Source of the DNA: Candidatus Dependentiae bacterium
GTDB lineage: Bacteria > Babelota > Babeliae > Babelales > RVW-14
Length of the DNA stretch: 64,000 nucleotides
Direction: 5' to 3'
Assembly (NCBI GenBank): GCA_018266175.1
Contig: JAFEAY010000010.1
Span: forward strand, 1-64,000
The notes beneath the pieces are model-generated. The model saw nothing but the letters and a program-made list of their open reading frames with translations, was not told the origin of the DNA and searched no databases. Within the stretch, counting starts at the first letter, position 1; the number at the start of each line of letters is the position of its first letter. Below, in pieces: positions 35,410 to 44,704 of this stretch. The translations under genes and the position numbers were made by a program.

Positions 35410-35820
35410 CTAACGAACAGAATGAGTCAATTCTTGTGCGCAAAGGCCAACGCCAATCCCCACACCAACAGCACCGGAAATAACGGCTGCTAGAGCAAGC
35501 AGCTTTAACATCGTGCTTGTTTTAACATAGCCTGCATACATATCTGTTTCTCGAGCATAGGCACTACGCTTTGCGTCAGCACCAATGCGAGCAACAGCAC
35601 CAAGCTGGTCACTGATCATTTTATCGATTTCTTTTTCTGACAAACCCATCTGATAGAGTTGAGCGACACAGCCTCGTGCTTGGGTAACTAATTCTTCCGA
35701 TTGGGCAGTCGATATCCCAGTCAAAGCCTGAAAAATTGCTGAATCATTTTTTAATGTGCTTGCTAATAACTGAACACTCACCATTGATGCACACATCAAC
35801 ACAAGAAGCTTTTTAACCAT
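35410..35820 (-). CDS. Small exported membrane protein, Gly-zipper family member 1
   Basis: A 136-residue protein with a signal peptide (ending LLASTL), a helical region containing YQMGLSEKEIDKMISDQLG, and a C-terminal membrane helix rich in Gly, Ala and Val (ISGAVGVGIGVGLC). The same order of parts recurs in the genes at 37792 and 38176. Glycine-zipper helices often oligomerise in membranes. Function unknown. Confidence 0.75.
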   Translation of the reverse strand: MVKKLLVLMCASMVSVQLLASTLKNDSAIFQALTGISTAQSEELVTQARGCVAQLYQMGLSEKEIDKMISDQLGAVARIGADAKRSAYARETDMYAGYVKTSTMLKLLALAAVISGAVGVGIGVGLCAQELTHSVR

Positions 35821-35858
35821 AGAAATCCCTTCCTCACATTATGATACATAGGAAAACG

Positions 35859-37694
35859 TTATAAACCAGAAGAATTTATTATAACACTATTCCCCTCAAG
35901 AGTAGGAAGAGTTCTGATACATTCAGCTTTTGCGTAAGCAAGTTGCTGATAGGGCTTTTTAGTAAGAATAAAAGCAGCCATAGCATCAACCAAAGCACGT
36001 ACCGTCAAAATTTCGCTGATTGGATTTATAGTATTGTAAATGTACAAAATCTGAGGAACAAACCTACTGTGAAACCCGGCCATTTCAAGCATGGGAATCA
36101 TATACGCGAGATCCGATGTAGCATGAAAATATTGCCCCTTGATCTGTAAATCTTCTCGTTTAATGCGTTTAAAGAGCCAAGCATAAAATGTTTTGAGATG
36201 CGATGAAACAAACGTATATTCTCGAATGGTGTTTGCATCAATAACCTCATCAGGAATTTGACTACACTCCCCAACATAACCTGGATCTGAATGTGCGAAC
36301 TGCCCATAGGTCATCCAAACATCTGGGTTTTGATACATTGCATTGAGTATTGTGAGCACATACGAACACGAAAGTTCATCATCACCATCTAAAAGGACAA
36401 TAATTTCATCATCATGACACAGCTGTGAAGCGGTAACAAAGTTGGCAAGAGCTCCCACTCGAACTTTATTTTGTATAAAACAAACACGATCTTCTTGGTT
36501 ATACTTTTTAATCACCTGGGCAATCAATTCACCTGAGCCATCAGGAGAGGCATCGTCTATGCAAATAATTCTGAAATTGTTATAGCTCTGATTAAAAGCA
36601 CTCACCAAACAACGCTCAATCCACTGCTTTGCTTTGTACGAAGTACTCACAATAACAAACGGCTTTTCGTTCACACCTTTGATGGGAGCTCCAGCTGGAG
36701 CAGTAAATTTTTTTCCTACTCTTTCAGCTTCTTGATTTTGAAGAGCGTCAATAATCGTTGAACTCTTTAACGGAAGATTGGCCAACGGTTCGTAGGGCTT
36801 TTTTGCTCTGATAATTGCTACAAATGCATCACGTACTAAGCTTTCGGCTTCATTAATTCCCAAGGCACTTGCAGTATTATATCGGTATAAAACTTGATCA
36901 ATAAATTTGCTATGAAACCCTGCCATTTCAAGCATGCACAGCATGTAAGAAATATCAGTTGCCATTGGAAAAAATTGGCCACAAACTTGAAGATCTTCTC
37001 GTTTAATACAATGAAAAAGCCCAGCATAAAAAGTCTTTAAATGGGACGAAACCCACGCGTAGCTACGAAAAGCATTTACTTTGATAACTTCATCCGGAAT
37101 TTGACTGCATTCCCCGACATACTCTTGAGATGTAGCTGAAAATTGACCATAGGTCATCCAAACATTTGAATCTTGATATGCGCGGTTGAGCGTTGCCAGT
37201 ACATCAGAATCTGCAAGCTCATCGTCACCATCCAAGATCACCACAATTTCATCAGGACGACAACCATGAATAGCTTTATACAGATTTTCTAAAATTCCAA
37301 CACGAATTTTATTTTGTATCAACTGGACACGATGCCCTTGCTGATGCTCTTTGATAAGTCGATCAAGCTCCTTACCTGAACCATCAGGCGACGCATCATC
37401 AATACAAATAACACGATATTTTTTATAATTCTGATTCAAGATACTCTTCAGGCAACCATCGGCAAATTGCCTTGCTTTGTATGAAGAGCTTATGATCACA
37501 AATGGTTTTTCGGTAAAAGAAAAATGCATAGGATCACCGACTCGCTCTTTGAGCTCTCGAGGATGAAAAATCTCCGTAAAAGCAACTTGCGTATGATCCT
37601 TGGCCAATTCGTGAGGGGATCCAATATCTCTTGAATATGCAAAGCAACTTACCAAAGAAAAACCCAAAATCAATATACGAACAACTTTTCTCAT
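35859..37694 (-). CDS. Exported tandem family 2 glycosyltransferase
   Basis: A 611-residue protein with a signal peptide (ending SCFAYS) and two GT-A glycosyltransferase domains of about 270 residues that are internal duplicates. Each begins EKPFVI(I/V)S(S/T)SYKA, continues with CIDDASPDGSG (nucleotide-sugar binding) and has the metal-binding L-D-G-D-D-E-L (D-x-D). Later blocks (WMTYGQF, VGECSQIPDEVI, SSHLKTFYA) are nearly identical in both. Nucleotide-sugar GTs normally face the cytosol, so an export signal is odd and suggests use of host nucleotide sugars. The acceptor is unknown. Confidence 0.85.
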   Translation of the reverse strand: MRKVVRILILGFSLVSCFAYSRDIGSPHELAKDHTQVAFTEIFHPRELKERVGDPMHFSFTEKPFVIISSSYKARQFADGCLKSILNQNYKKYRVICIDDASPDGSGKELDRLIKEHQQGHRVQLIQNKIRVGILENLYKAIHGCRPDEIVVILDGDDELADSDVLATLNRAYQDSNVWMTYGQFSATSQEYVGECSQIPDEVIKVNAFRSYAWVSSHLKTFYAGLFHCIKREDLQVCGQFFPMATDISYMLCMLEMAGFHSKFIDQVLYRYNTASALGINEAESLVRDAFVAIIRAKKPYEPLANLPLKSSTIIDALQNQEAERVGKKFTAPAGAPIKGVNEKPFVIVSTSYKAKQWIERCLVSAFNQSYNNFRIICIDDASPDGSGELIAQVIKKYNQEDRVCFIQNKVRVGALANFVTASQLCHDDEIIVLLDGDDELSCSYVLTILNAMYQNPDVWMTYGQFAHSDPGYVGECSQIPDEVIDANTIREYTFVSSHLKTFYAWLFKRIKREDLQIKGQYFHATSDLAYMIPMLEMAGFHSRFVPQILYIYNTINPISEILTVRALVDAMAAFILTKKPYQQLAYAKAECIRTLPTLEGNSVIINSSGL

Positions 37695-37708
37695 TCCCTT
37701 CTCCTCAA

Positions 37709-37756
37709 CTCTAAAAAGTAGCCCCCGATTAATTTACTCAACCGGGGGCTACTTTT
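37709..37756 (-). terminator. Rho-independent terminator (minus strand)
   Basis: A 14-bp perfect stem (AAAAGTAGCCCCCG at 37714-37727 with its complement at 37743-37756), followed on the minus strand by TTTTTAG. It ends the two small genes upstream and separates them from the glycosyltransferase. Confidence 0.88.
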
Positions 37757-37791
37757 ATTAAAAATTAAATTCTATTAAAGCGTATAAGCTC

Positions 37792-38172
37792 TTAATTTTC
37801 ATCGAGAGCCCTAAAAATCTCTGTACCAGCCACTCCTACAACAGCACCAACAGCAAGAGAAAGTGCTACAAGTGCACCAAGCTGAAGACCTCTTTTTGCA
37901 AAGTGCTTAACACCGGCATACTTTGAATTCGTTTCCAGCTCACACTGAAGCGCTCTGAAAATTTGGTCATCCGATAAGCCTTTTTTTCTGAGCTCTTGGG
38001 CAGATGCTCCAAGGCTTTTAATTAGTTGAGCTGATTCACTCAATGAAAATTGCATGTTTTGGAGTAATGCTTGTTCTTGCTCACAACCTTCTTGAGCTGA
38101 AGACTCCTGAGCATTCACAGCACAGCTCATAGAAACGCAGGCAATTAAAGCCATAACTATTTTTTTCAACAT
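37792..38172 (-). CDS. Small exported membrane protein, Gly-zipper family member 2
   Basis: A 126-residue protein with a signal peptide (ending AVNAQ), a helical middle with LRKKGLSDDQIFRALQCELE, matching the G-(L/Y)-S-x-x-(E/Q)-I helix of its relatives, and a C-terminal Gly/Ala/Val membrane helix (LAVGAVVGVAGTEI). It is three bases downstream of the next family member and co-transcribed with it. Function unknown. Confidence 0.75.
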   Translation of the reverse strand: MLKKIVMALIACVSMSCAVNAQESSAQEGCEQEQALLQNMQFSLSESAQLIKSLGASAQELRKKGLSDDQIFRALQCELETNSKYAGVKHFAKRGLQLGALVALSLAVGAVVGVAGTEIFRALDEN

Positions 38173-38175
38173 TTT

Positions 38176-38646
38176 TTATCTCCAACGTTCGGTATGGAAC
38201 TCATCTGCTAGATTATTAAATTCATTATTTCTTCGCTGTCTTGCAAGATAGTTCCTGACAAGATGATCACCTACAAACCCAGCTGCTGCTCCCACTATTC
38301 CAGCAACGGATGAAACTACAACAGCAGATGCGAGCAAAATCCACATCTTTTTTGTTGTAACATATCCTTCATACAGATCTTGAGATTGCCCGATTGTCAA
38401 ACCAATCTGATCCGCAATAATGCACTGTATCTCTTGCGTGGAGTAACCTATTTTGCGTAAGTTGGCAATATAGGCGCGGGCCTCTTTAACACACTTTTGG
38501 AGTTCAGCTCTTGATGGCTTGCTCGATGCCGCTGCTGGCCCATCAGACTTCTGACTCGATACATTCTTGGTTACCGGCAAAGCGGCTGCCAATACATTCA
38601 TGCCTACAACCGAAAGGCATGCTAAAATAAGTGCTTTCTTAAACAC
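38176..38646 (-). CDS. Small exported membrane protein, Gly-zipper family member 3
   Basis: A 156-residue protein with a signal peptide (ending VLAAAL), a Ser/Ala-rich linker, a helix with LRKIGYSTQEIQCIIADQIG, and the segment DLYEGYVTTKKMWILLASAV, parallel to DMYAGYVKTSTMLKLLALAA in the protein at 35410. A Gly/Ala-rich membrane helix and a basic, Asn-rich C-terminal tail follow. These shared blocks show common descent with the 35410 protein. Function unknown. Confidence 0.75.
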   Translation of the reverse strand: MFKKALILACLSVVGMNVLAAALPVTKNVSSQKSDGPAAASSKPSRAELQKCVKEARAYIANLRKIGYSTQEIQCIIADQIGLTIGQSQDLYEGYVTTKKMWILLASAVVVSSVAGIVGAAAGFVGDHLVRNYLARQRRNNEFNNLADEFHTERWR

Positions 38647-38715
38647 AAAAACCCCTCTTTATTAAAAAAAACAAAAACAGATAGAAAGACTATCAGAACA
38701 CAATAAAATGGCAAA

Positions 38716-40722
38716 TCACTCGCCACTTGTTACCAGAAAAATTTCGCTGACATAAGCAGAACGGTCAATCTGCTGCAAGAGTTTATGCAATGCCCCAAAC
38801 GATTGGGCCTTCAGCAGAATATGACGCATCTCATAATCTTGAATTTTAAAAACTACCGGCAAACTTGGCCCCAGAATAGCCACCTCAAGCTTAAGCTCCT
38901 TGTTGTACTGTTGCAATTGATCGCATACAGCAAGCGCATCAGCTTCAAGTTGCACAACATCTTTGTGCCGCAACTCAATACTTGCAAGACGCAAAGCAGG
39001 TGGATATTTTGCCATCTGGCGCATAGCAAGTTCTTCTTTGCAAAATTCTAAATATCGCTCTTCGTTAACATACTGAAAAATTTGATGATCATGGAGCACT
39101 TGAACAATCACGGTGCTCTTTTCGTGCTCTCTCCCAGCACGCCCCGCCACCTGAATAATCTGCTGCAAGGTTGTTTCAGCGGCATTGTAAGCCGGAAAAT
39201 GCAAATTCAAATCGGCCCATAAAATGCCTACCAGCGTTACGAATGGAAAATGGTATCCCTTGGTAACCGACTTGGTTCCAATTAAAATATCAAGCTCACC
39301 CTGCTCAAACTGCTCAACCGTTTTATGCCATGTTTTCTTTTTGCTGGTCGAATCAAGATCTGCACGAGCAATCCGCGCATGGGGAAAAAGCTCCTGAAAA
39401 ATTTCAACCACTTGCTGGGTTCCAATTCCTTTTTTCAGCAAATGAGCTGAACCCGCCTTGCACGAAGTACAGCTGTTGGGAGGCACTAATTTGTATTCAC
39501 AGTAATGGCAACAGAGCATACTTTTTTTCTCGTGCCCCGGCTTTGTCGTCATATGCAACGTCAAGCTGACCGAGCAGTGAGGGCACTGAAAAATAAATCC
39601 GCACAATTTACACTGCACAAAAAAGCTAAATCCGCGACGGTTAATGTAAATAATAACCTGCTCTTTGCGGGCAAGCGTTTGATTAACAGCCTGCTCAAGC
39701 TCTTTGCTCACCCAAAAATATTTGCGTCGGCGATCTTGCTCGGTCAGTAAAACTTTTTTAACTTCTGGAAATTTACCGGCAAATCGCTGCGTAATTTGGA
39801 AAAGCTTCCAGCCCTGCTTTTCAACTTGAAAAAGGGTATTAACCGATGGCGTCGCAGAACCAAGCACAATAGGAATGCCATAAATTTTTGCACGCCAGAG
39901 TGCCAACTCTTTACTGTTCAGCTTGGGGTGCTTTTTCTCAACAAAACCCTGTTCATGCTCTTCATCAATAATAATGACTCCCAGCTTATGCATGGGTAGC
40001 ATGATGGGCAAGTGAACTCCAATCACGAGCATTGGCCTATGGTCCAAAAGAGCTTGCCAAAGCTCACGTTTTGCCGTGACATTGGTTGCAGAATGAAATC
40101 CAAAAATCAAAACTCCAGGGAGCTGCTTGCGTAAACGATGCTCAAATTGTACCGCAAGCGATACTTCAGGAAGCATTAAAATTGCAGACTTGCCCAATGA
40201 CAAGGCTTGAGTAATAAGTTTTTTGTAAACCTCAGTTTTTCCAGAACCGGTAACACCATGTATCACTGTTGGCGCGTACGCCGATTGGTTGATAAACGGT
40301 TCAAGATAATCAACTACTGCCTGCTGCTGGTCAGTCAGCTGTACATTTTCAGTGAGCATTGATGGCAAAATACTTGGAGAATCTTTTGCATCTGCTGTTT
40401 TTTGTTCATGCAGAAACGATTTAATTCTTCCTGAAAAATGGAGCGTACTGACAAACGCGTATGCAGCGACCGTTTTAACAAATTTTTGATACAACGGGTC
40501 ATCGGGCATCGGCTCAATCGCTGCTATTTCTTTAAGCTGGTACGAAATTTTTTCTGGAAGCTGATGGTGAATACTGGTCACCACAGCACCAACCAACTTA
40601 TCTTTGAGCGGAACAACGACAATGGTTCCAATTGCAATATGCTCTGCAAGTGCAGCCGAAACGGCATATAAAAAAGGGCGGTTAAAACCACTCAACAGTT
40701 GTACGTAAGCGTAAAGTTTCAT
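38716..40722 (-). CDS. priA: Primosomal protein N' (PriA replication restart helicase)
   Basis: A 668-residue superfamily 2 helicase that reloads the replisome at stalled forks. Walker A is HGVTGSGKTEVYKKL, Walker B is IIIDEEHEQGF, and motif III is VLGSATPSV. The zinc-binding insert has paired cysteines in CKLCGFIFQCPHC, CCHYCEYK and CTSCKAGS, and the C-terminal part has VAGRAGREHEKSTV. The N-terminal 3'-DNA-binding domain is short. It overlaps the upstream acyltransferase gene by four bases. Confidence 0.95.
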   Translation of the reverse strand: MKLYAYVQLLSGFNRPFLYAVSAALAEHIAIGTIVVVPLKDKLVGAVVTSIHHQLPEKISYQLKEIAAIEPMPDDPLYQKFVKTVAAYAFVSTLHFSGRIKSFLHEQKTADAKDSPSILPSMLTENVQLTDQQQAVVDYLEPFINQSAYAPTVIHGVTGSGKTEVYKKLITQALSLGKSAILMLPEVSLAVQFEHRLRKQLPGVLIFGFHSATNVTAKRELWQALLDHRPMLVIGVHLPIMLPMHKLGVIIIDEEHEQGFVEKKHPKLNSKELALWRAKIYGIPIVLGSATPSVNTLFQVEKQGWKLFQITQRFAGKFPEVKKVLLTEQDRRRKYFWVSKELEQAVNQTLARKEQVIIYINRRGFSFFVQCKLCGFIFQCPHCSVSLTLHMTTKPGHEKKSMLCCHYCEYKLVPPNSCTSCKAGSAHLLKKGIGTQQVVEIFQELFPHARIARADLDSTSKKKTWHKTVEQFEQGELDILIGTKSVTKGYHFPFVTLVGILWADLNLHFPAYNAAETTLQQIIQVAGRAGREHEKSTVIVQVLHDHQIFQYVNEERYLEFCKEELAMRQMAKYPPALRLASIELRHKDVVQLEADALAVCDQLQQYNKELKLEVAILGPSLPVVFKIQDYEMRHILLKAQSFGALHKLLQQIDRSAYVSEIFLVTSGE

Positions 40723-41357
40723 TGCGATAAAGACTCTGATTGCGCTGCAGCCAACTCATGGCAATATTCAGCCTGGTGAACTTTAACCATAATTTTGCTA
40801 AACGGAAGCGGTACTTTAAATTGATCCCAGCTCTTTTTAAACGTATACGCCCACTGAGCGGTACATTCAACAAAAATCACCGGCAGCGAAGACTTGGCGG
40901 CTAAATATTTAATGCCCGGCTGAAGCTGAAATGCAGGCCCTCGTGATCCATCACCAACTAGACACAACCGACGTTCTGTAGAAAGTATGCCAAGCGACTT
41001 TCGTACTAATGAAACGGAAGTCTTGTACGAAGAGCCATACAGAACAGAGAAGTTGAGTTTTTCGCAAATAAACCCAGCAAATTTACCGTCACTACTTGGG
41101 CTGATAATGCAATGACCAACGCCACCAGATTTAAAGAAAAAATACATTCCAGAGATAATATTCTGGTGCCAAAAGTAAACAACGCCCTCATTATCCTTGA
41201 TTGGCTGTTTAAGAGATGGATGTACCTGCACCTTTAGTCGATAGGTTGCAAAAAGTAATCGTAAAAAAATATAAAGAGCATGTTTTACAAAAAAACTAAA
41301 AATTCTACTCTTTTTTATTTTTTTAATGATAGGCTTGAGTATCTTTGACCAGTACAT
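40719..41357 (-). CDS. DUF374 lysophospholipid acyltransferase-like protein
   Basis: A 212-residue membrane-associated protein of the DUF374 group. The N-terminus has a hydrophobic helix (about residues 22-42). The characteristic blocks are VYFWHQNIISGMYF (with His in place of the H-x4-D motif), IISPSSDGKFAG, and GDGSRGPAFQLQPGI, the D-G-x-R-G-P segment typical of the family. Members are linked to lipid A or phospholipid acylation at the inner membrane. It is translationally coupled to priA by a four-base overlap, probably only as transcript neighbours. Confidence 0.85.
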   Translation of the reverse strand: MYWSKILKPIIKKIKKSRIFSFFVKHALYIFLRLLFATYRLKVQVHPSLKQPIKDNEGVVYFWHQNIISGMYFFFKSGGVGHCIISPSSDGKFAGFICEKLNFSVLYGSSYKTSVSLVRKSLGILSTERRLCLVGDGSRGPAFQLQPGIKYLAAKSSLPVIFVECTAQWAYTFKKSWDQFKVPLPFSKIMVKVHQAEYCHELAAAQSESLSQ

Positions 41358-41458
41358 ACGCTATATCCTCCGCTGGGCAAACCAATTTTTGATAAAAGTG
41401 GATATAGTGTAAAGAATATAAAATAATTTTGCTAACTCAAATCGATATAGGTTTTTTC

Positions 41459-44104
41459 ATGACAGATCGCTCACCAGAATTTCGTGTCTTCAAAAAAACA
41501 TTGTCCAACGGTATGAAGGTAGTTACACGCCCCATCAATCACGTGCCTCGCGTTGAAGCCCAAATTTGGTACAATGTCGGATCAAAACATGAAGATGCCC
41601 ACGAAAAAGGGATGGCTCACCTGATTGAGCATATGCTCTTTAAGGGCACCGATAAACTCTCAGAATCGGACATCAATCTCATCACCCACAAGCTGACCGG
41701 GTATACCAACGCTTTTACCAGCCACGATACCACCAGCTTTATTTTCAGACTCCCGAGCAACGCATGGAAGCATGCGCTTTCAATTTTTGCCGATTGCATG
41801 GAAAATGCCCGATTTGATTCACAAATGCTCTGCTCTGAAGTAAAAGCGGTTATTGAAGAGTTGCGCATGTATCGCGATGACTTTCAAAGCACCGTCATTC
41901 AATCACTCATTGGAGCAATTTTTCCCGAGCATCCGTATCACTATCCAATTATCGGCTCTAAGTATGACCTTGCACAACTTGAACGAGATACGCTGTTTAA
42001 ATTTTATAAAAAGCATTATCACCCCGCTAACGCAACATTAATCATTGCTGGAGACGTTGAACCTGAAGAAGTTTTTCAAGCGGCAGAAGAGATGTTTGGG
42101 CATATCCCCGCATCAACTCCAGTCTCCAATTCCTCGTTCTATTTCGAAGACGACATCATCAGCAAAACGGTTACGTTATATCGCCAAGTAGCAACGCCAT
42201 GGTGCTGCTTTGCCTACACAGTCCCAGGCCTAAAAGATCAAAAAAATCACTTGCTCGATATCGCATCACTCATTCTGGGCCTGGGGAGAAGCTCTCGCCT
42301 GTACAAGCGCTTAGTTGAAGAAGAACAAATAGCAGCAGACGTTGAATGCTTCACCTTAGACTTTGTTGAAAAGGGAATTTTTGGCATAACGGTTTATCCA
42401 ATTAAAGCAAGCGACATTCCAACGATTGAAAAAATCATCAATGAAGAAATTGCCAAGCTCACCACCGGACCAATTGAAGATTGGGAATTTACCGCAGCTC
42501 AGAAAAAAGTTTCGCTCGACTACACGGGCCTGCTTGAAAGCATGGAAAAGCAGGCAACACTCCTTGGAAGCTTTATGCTTGCAACTGATGACCCAACAAG
42601 CCTTGAGCGCTATTTTAATAATATTCAGAACCTCACCAAAGAAGAGTTGCAAGAATTTTTCACCCGCTATTTGAGTACATCCAAACAACACAAAGGATAT
42701 TTGCTTCCTATTCCTGAAAAAGATTTACCACTTCTCAATGAGCTACAACAAAAATCTGACGCTCTTGAGAAAGTAATTTTAGAAAAACATCACCGCACCT
42801 CTCCGGTGGAACCGGGAAGATTGGTGGACAGCATCAAGCTTCCCCCACTTTCAGAGTTCCACTTTCCACAGCCGCAAGAATTTATGCTGGCAAACGGATT
42901 GACCGTACTCTTTCATAACAACGCACTCGTACCACAAGTGTCATGCATCTTGGAATTCAAAGCTAACTCTTGCTACGACCCAGAAGATCGCCAAGGTCTT
43001 TTTAATCTTCTTTTAGAAGTTTTAACCGACCGTACCGCAAAGTACCCCAGCGATACTTTTCATAAGCTACTTGAAACCAATGGCATCTCGCTGAGTGCAA
43101 CATCGCAAGGCATGGTTGTACGCTGCTTATCAGGAGATCTTGGTCAAGCGCTTCACTTGCTTGGTGAGCTCTTAACAAACCCATCATTTGATGAAAAAAC
43201 TATTGAAAAAATTAAGCAACAGCTGTTTAATGAAGTAACTGAATATTGGGACAACCCGCTGGACTTTGTTGATCAACTTGCCAAAGACCATATCTACCAA
43301 AATCATCCCTATCACAAAAATCCAATGGGAAGTTTGGAGAGCATCAAAGCCATCACCGCCGATGATCTAGCAACATGCTATAAAGCGCTGGTAAGCCCTC
43401 AGGGAGCAATCTTTTCTATTGTTGGTGATTTGAGCGCATACGATCTTCCAACACTTCTTGAAGAGCGACTTGGAATATGGAATGGGAACAACATTCCGTC
43501 GTTAGATTATCCTGCGCTTGCTCCGGCACATGCACAAATTCTCACACACCCACTTAATCGAGACCAAGTTGTTCTTGCATTTATTACGCCAACAATTACA
43601 AGAACTGATCCTTCATACTTGCTCTATGTTTTGCTTGATACCATTCTGACAGGCGGCTCAGGCGGCTCGATGAGCTCTCGACTTTATCAGCTCCGCGAGC
43701 AGACAGGTCTTTTTTATGCGATCGGCGGATCGCTTGTTCATGGAGCTCGCGAAGAGCCTGGAATGATGTCGATCAAAACAATTGTTTCAGCAGACAAAGT
43801 GGATGAAGCACAAAAACTTATTATGGAAACAATTGCAAATCTTCAAGAACACGGCATCACGCAGGATGAATTCAGTATGGCTAAAAACCTTCTGCTATCC
43901 TCTCTGGTAGATTATTTTGAAGCAAATATGCACATGGCATATACATTTTCATTCCTGAAAAAATATAATTTAAGTTTTAATTTATTTGACAAACAGCTAG
44001 CTGCATTGTCTATAATAAAAATTGAGGATGTTAACCTCATTGCCCAGAAACTCTGTAAACCGGAAATTATTTCTGTCATACGAGTTGGAAGGGTTAAAAA
44101 ATAA
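41459..44104 (+). CDS. M16-family zinc peptidase, two-domain form
   Basis: An 881-residue pitrilysin-like peptidase with two M16 halves on one chain. The N-terminal half has the inverted zinc motif MAHLIEHMLFKGT (H-x-x-E-H) and the distal glutamate in AVIEELRMYRDD, so it is the catalytic half. The C-terminal half lacks the zinc site but has SRLYQLREQTGLFYAIG, the R/Y substrate-binding pair. The ATG at 41459 is used; an upstream TTG in frame is weaker. No signal peptide is seen. Members degrade peptides, including cleaved signal or transit peptides. Confidence 0.93.
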   Translation: MTDRSPEFRVFKKTLSNGMKVVTRPINHVPRVEAQIWYNVGSKHEDAHEKGMAHLIEHMLFKGTDKLSESDINLITHKLTGYTNAFTSHDTTSFIFRLPSNAWKHALSIFADCMENARFDSQMLCSEVKAVIEELRMYRDDFQSTVIQSLIGAIFPEHPYHYPIIGSKYDLAQLERDTLFKFYKKHYHPANATLIIAGDVEPEEVFQAAEEMFGHIPASTPVSNSSFYFEDDIISKTVTLYRQVATPWCCFAYTVPGLKDQKNHLLDIASLILGLGRSSRLYKRLVEEEQIAADVECFTLDFVEKGIFGITVYPIKASDIPTIEKIINEEIAKLTTGPIEDWEFTAAQKKVSLDYTGLLESMEKQATLLGSFMLATDDPTSLERYFNNIQNLTKEELQEFFTRYLSTSKQHKGYLLPIPEKDLPLLNELQQKSDALEKVILEKHHRTSPVEPGRLVDSIKLPPLSEFHFPQPQEFMLANGLTVLFHNNALVPQVSCILEFKANSCYDPEDRQGLFNLLLEVLTDRTAKYPSDTFHKLLETNGISLSATSQGMVVRCLSGDLGQALHLLGELLTNPSFDEKTIEKIKQQLFNEVTEYWDNPLDFVDQLAKDHIYQNHPYHKNPMGSLESIKAITADDLATCYKALVSPQGAIFSIVGDLSAYDLPTLLEERLGIWNGNNIPSLDYPALAPAHAQILTHPLNRDQVVLAFITPTITRTDPSYLLYVLLDTILTGGSGGSMSSRLYQLREQTGLFYAIGGSLVHGAREEPGMMSIKTIVSADKVDEAQKLIMETIANLQEHGITQDEFSMAKNLLLSSLVDYFEANMHMAYTFSFLKKYNLSFNLFDKQLAALSIIKIEDVNLIAQKLCKPEIISVIRVGRVKK

Positions 44105-44159
44105 CAAAGAAGTAGTGTATAGGTAATCTCTCAAAAAGGAGTTAGAAGGAGATACGCCC

Positions 44160-44534
44160 ATGGCAGTGAAGAAAAAGGCTGCGAAAAAAGCAGTAAAGCG
44201 AACAGTGGCTAAAAAAGCCGCTCCAAAGGCTGCAAAACGCACAGTCAAGAAGGTTGCCAAAAAGGCAGTAGCTAAAAAAGCTGCTCCTAAAAAAAAGGCA
44301 ACCGCTAAGAAGGCAGTAGCTAAAAAAGCTGCTCCTAAAAGAAAGGTAGCCGCTAAAAAAGCTGCTCCTAAAAGAAAGGTAGCCGCTAAAAAAGCTGCTC
44401 CTAAAAAGAAAGCCGCAGCTAAGAAAAAAGCTGCTCCTAAAAAAGCTGCGCCTAAAAAAGCAGCATCCCGTTCTGGGAAGCGTAGCATGACGGTTAAAAA
44501 AGGTGCTAAAACACCTGCTCCAACCATCATCTAG
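44160..44534 (+). CDS. Histone H1-like Lys/Ala-rich DNA-binding protein
   Basis: A 124-residue, extremely basic protein made almost entirely of K-K-A-A-P-K-type repeats, with the 11-residue unit AKKAAPKRKVA in tandem (period 33 bases at DNA level, about 44328-44426). This resembles the C-terminal domain of histone H1 and the Hc1/Hc2 proteins of Chlamydia, which compact the chromosome in the dormant form. A very strong ribosome-binding region (AAGGAGTTAGAAGGAGATA) and a dedicated terminator suggest high expression. Role as nucleoid-condensing protein is inferred from composition. Confidence 0.85.
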   Translation: MAVKKKAAKKAVKRTVAKKAAPKAAKRTVKKVAKKAVAKKAAPKKKATAKKAVAKKAAPKRKVAAKKAAPKRKVAAKKAAPKKKAAAKKKAAPKKAAPKKAASRSGKRSMTVKKGAKTPAPTII

Positions 44535-44558
44535 CATATTTTTGAGCTTTCAAGATTG

Positions 44559-44593
44559 AGTGGCCCTTTCAACCGGGCCACTTTCTTTTTTTA
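44559..44593 (+). terminator. Rho-independent terminator
   Basis: GTGGCCC at 44560-44566 pairs with GGGCCAC at 44575-44581 around an 8-base loop, followed by TTTCTTTTTTT. It ends the histone-like gene. Confidence 0.9.
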
Positions 44594-44704
44594 GACAAAT
44601 CATTACCAATAATTGGGTGGAAAAGATTATTTTTATTGCGCTTGTTTGAGGCTTTGATTCACCTCTAGGGAAGCATATTTTTTTTTCAAATTATCGAATT
44701 CGCG

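Noticed and set aside
43997-44530. Long minus-strand frame rich in Ala, Phe and Leu opposite the histone-like gene
   Set aside because: It is the complement of the Lys/Ala repeats; no ribosome-binding site, and the plus-strand gene has a strong start and terminator.
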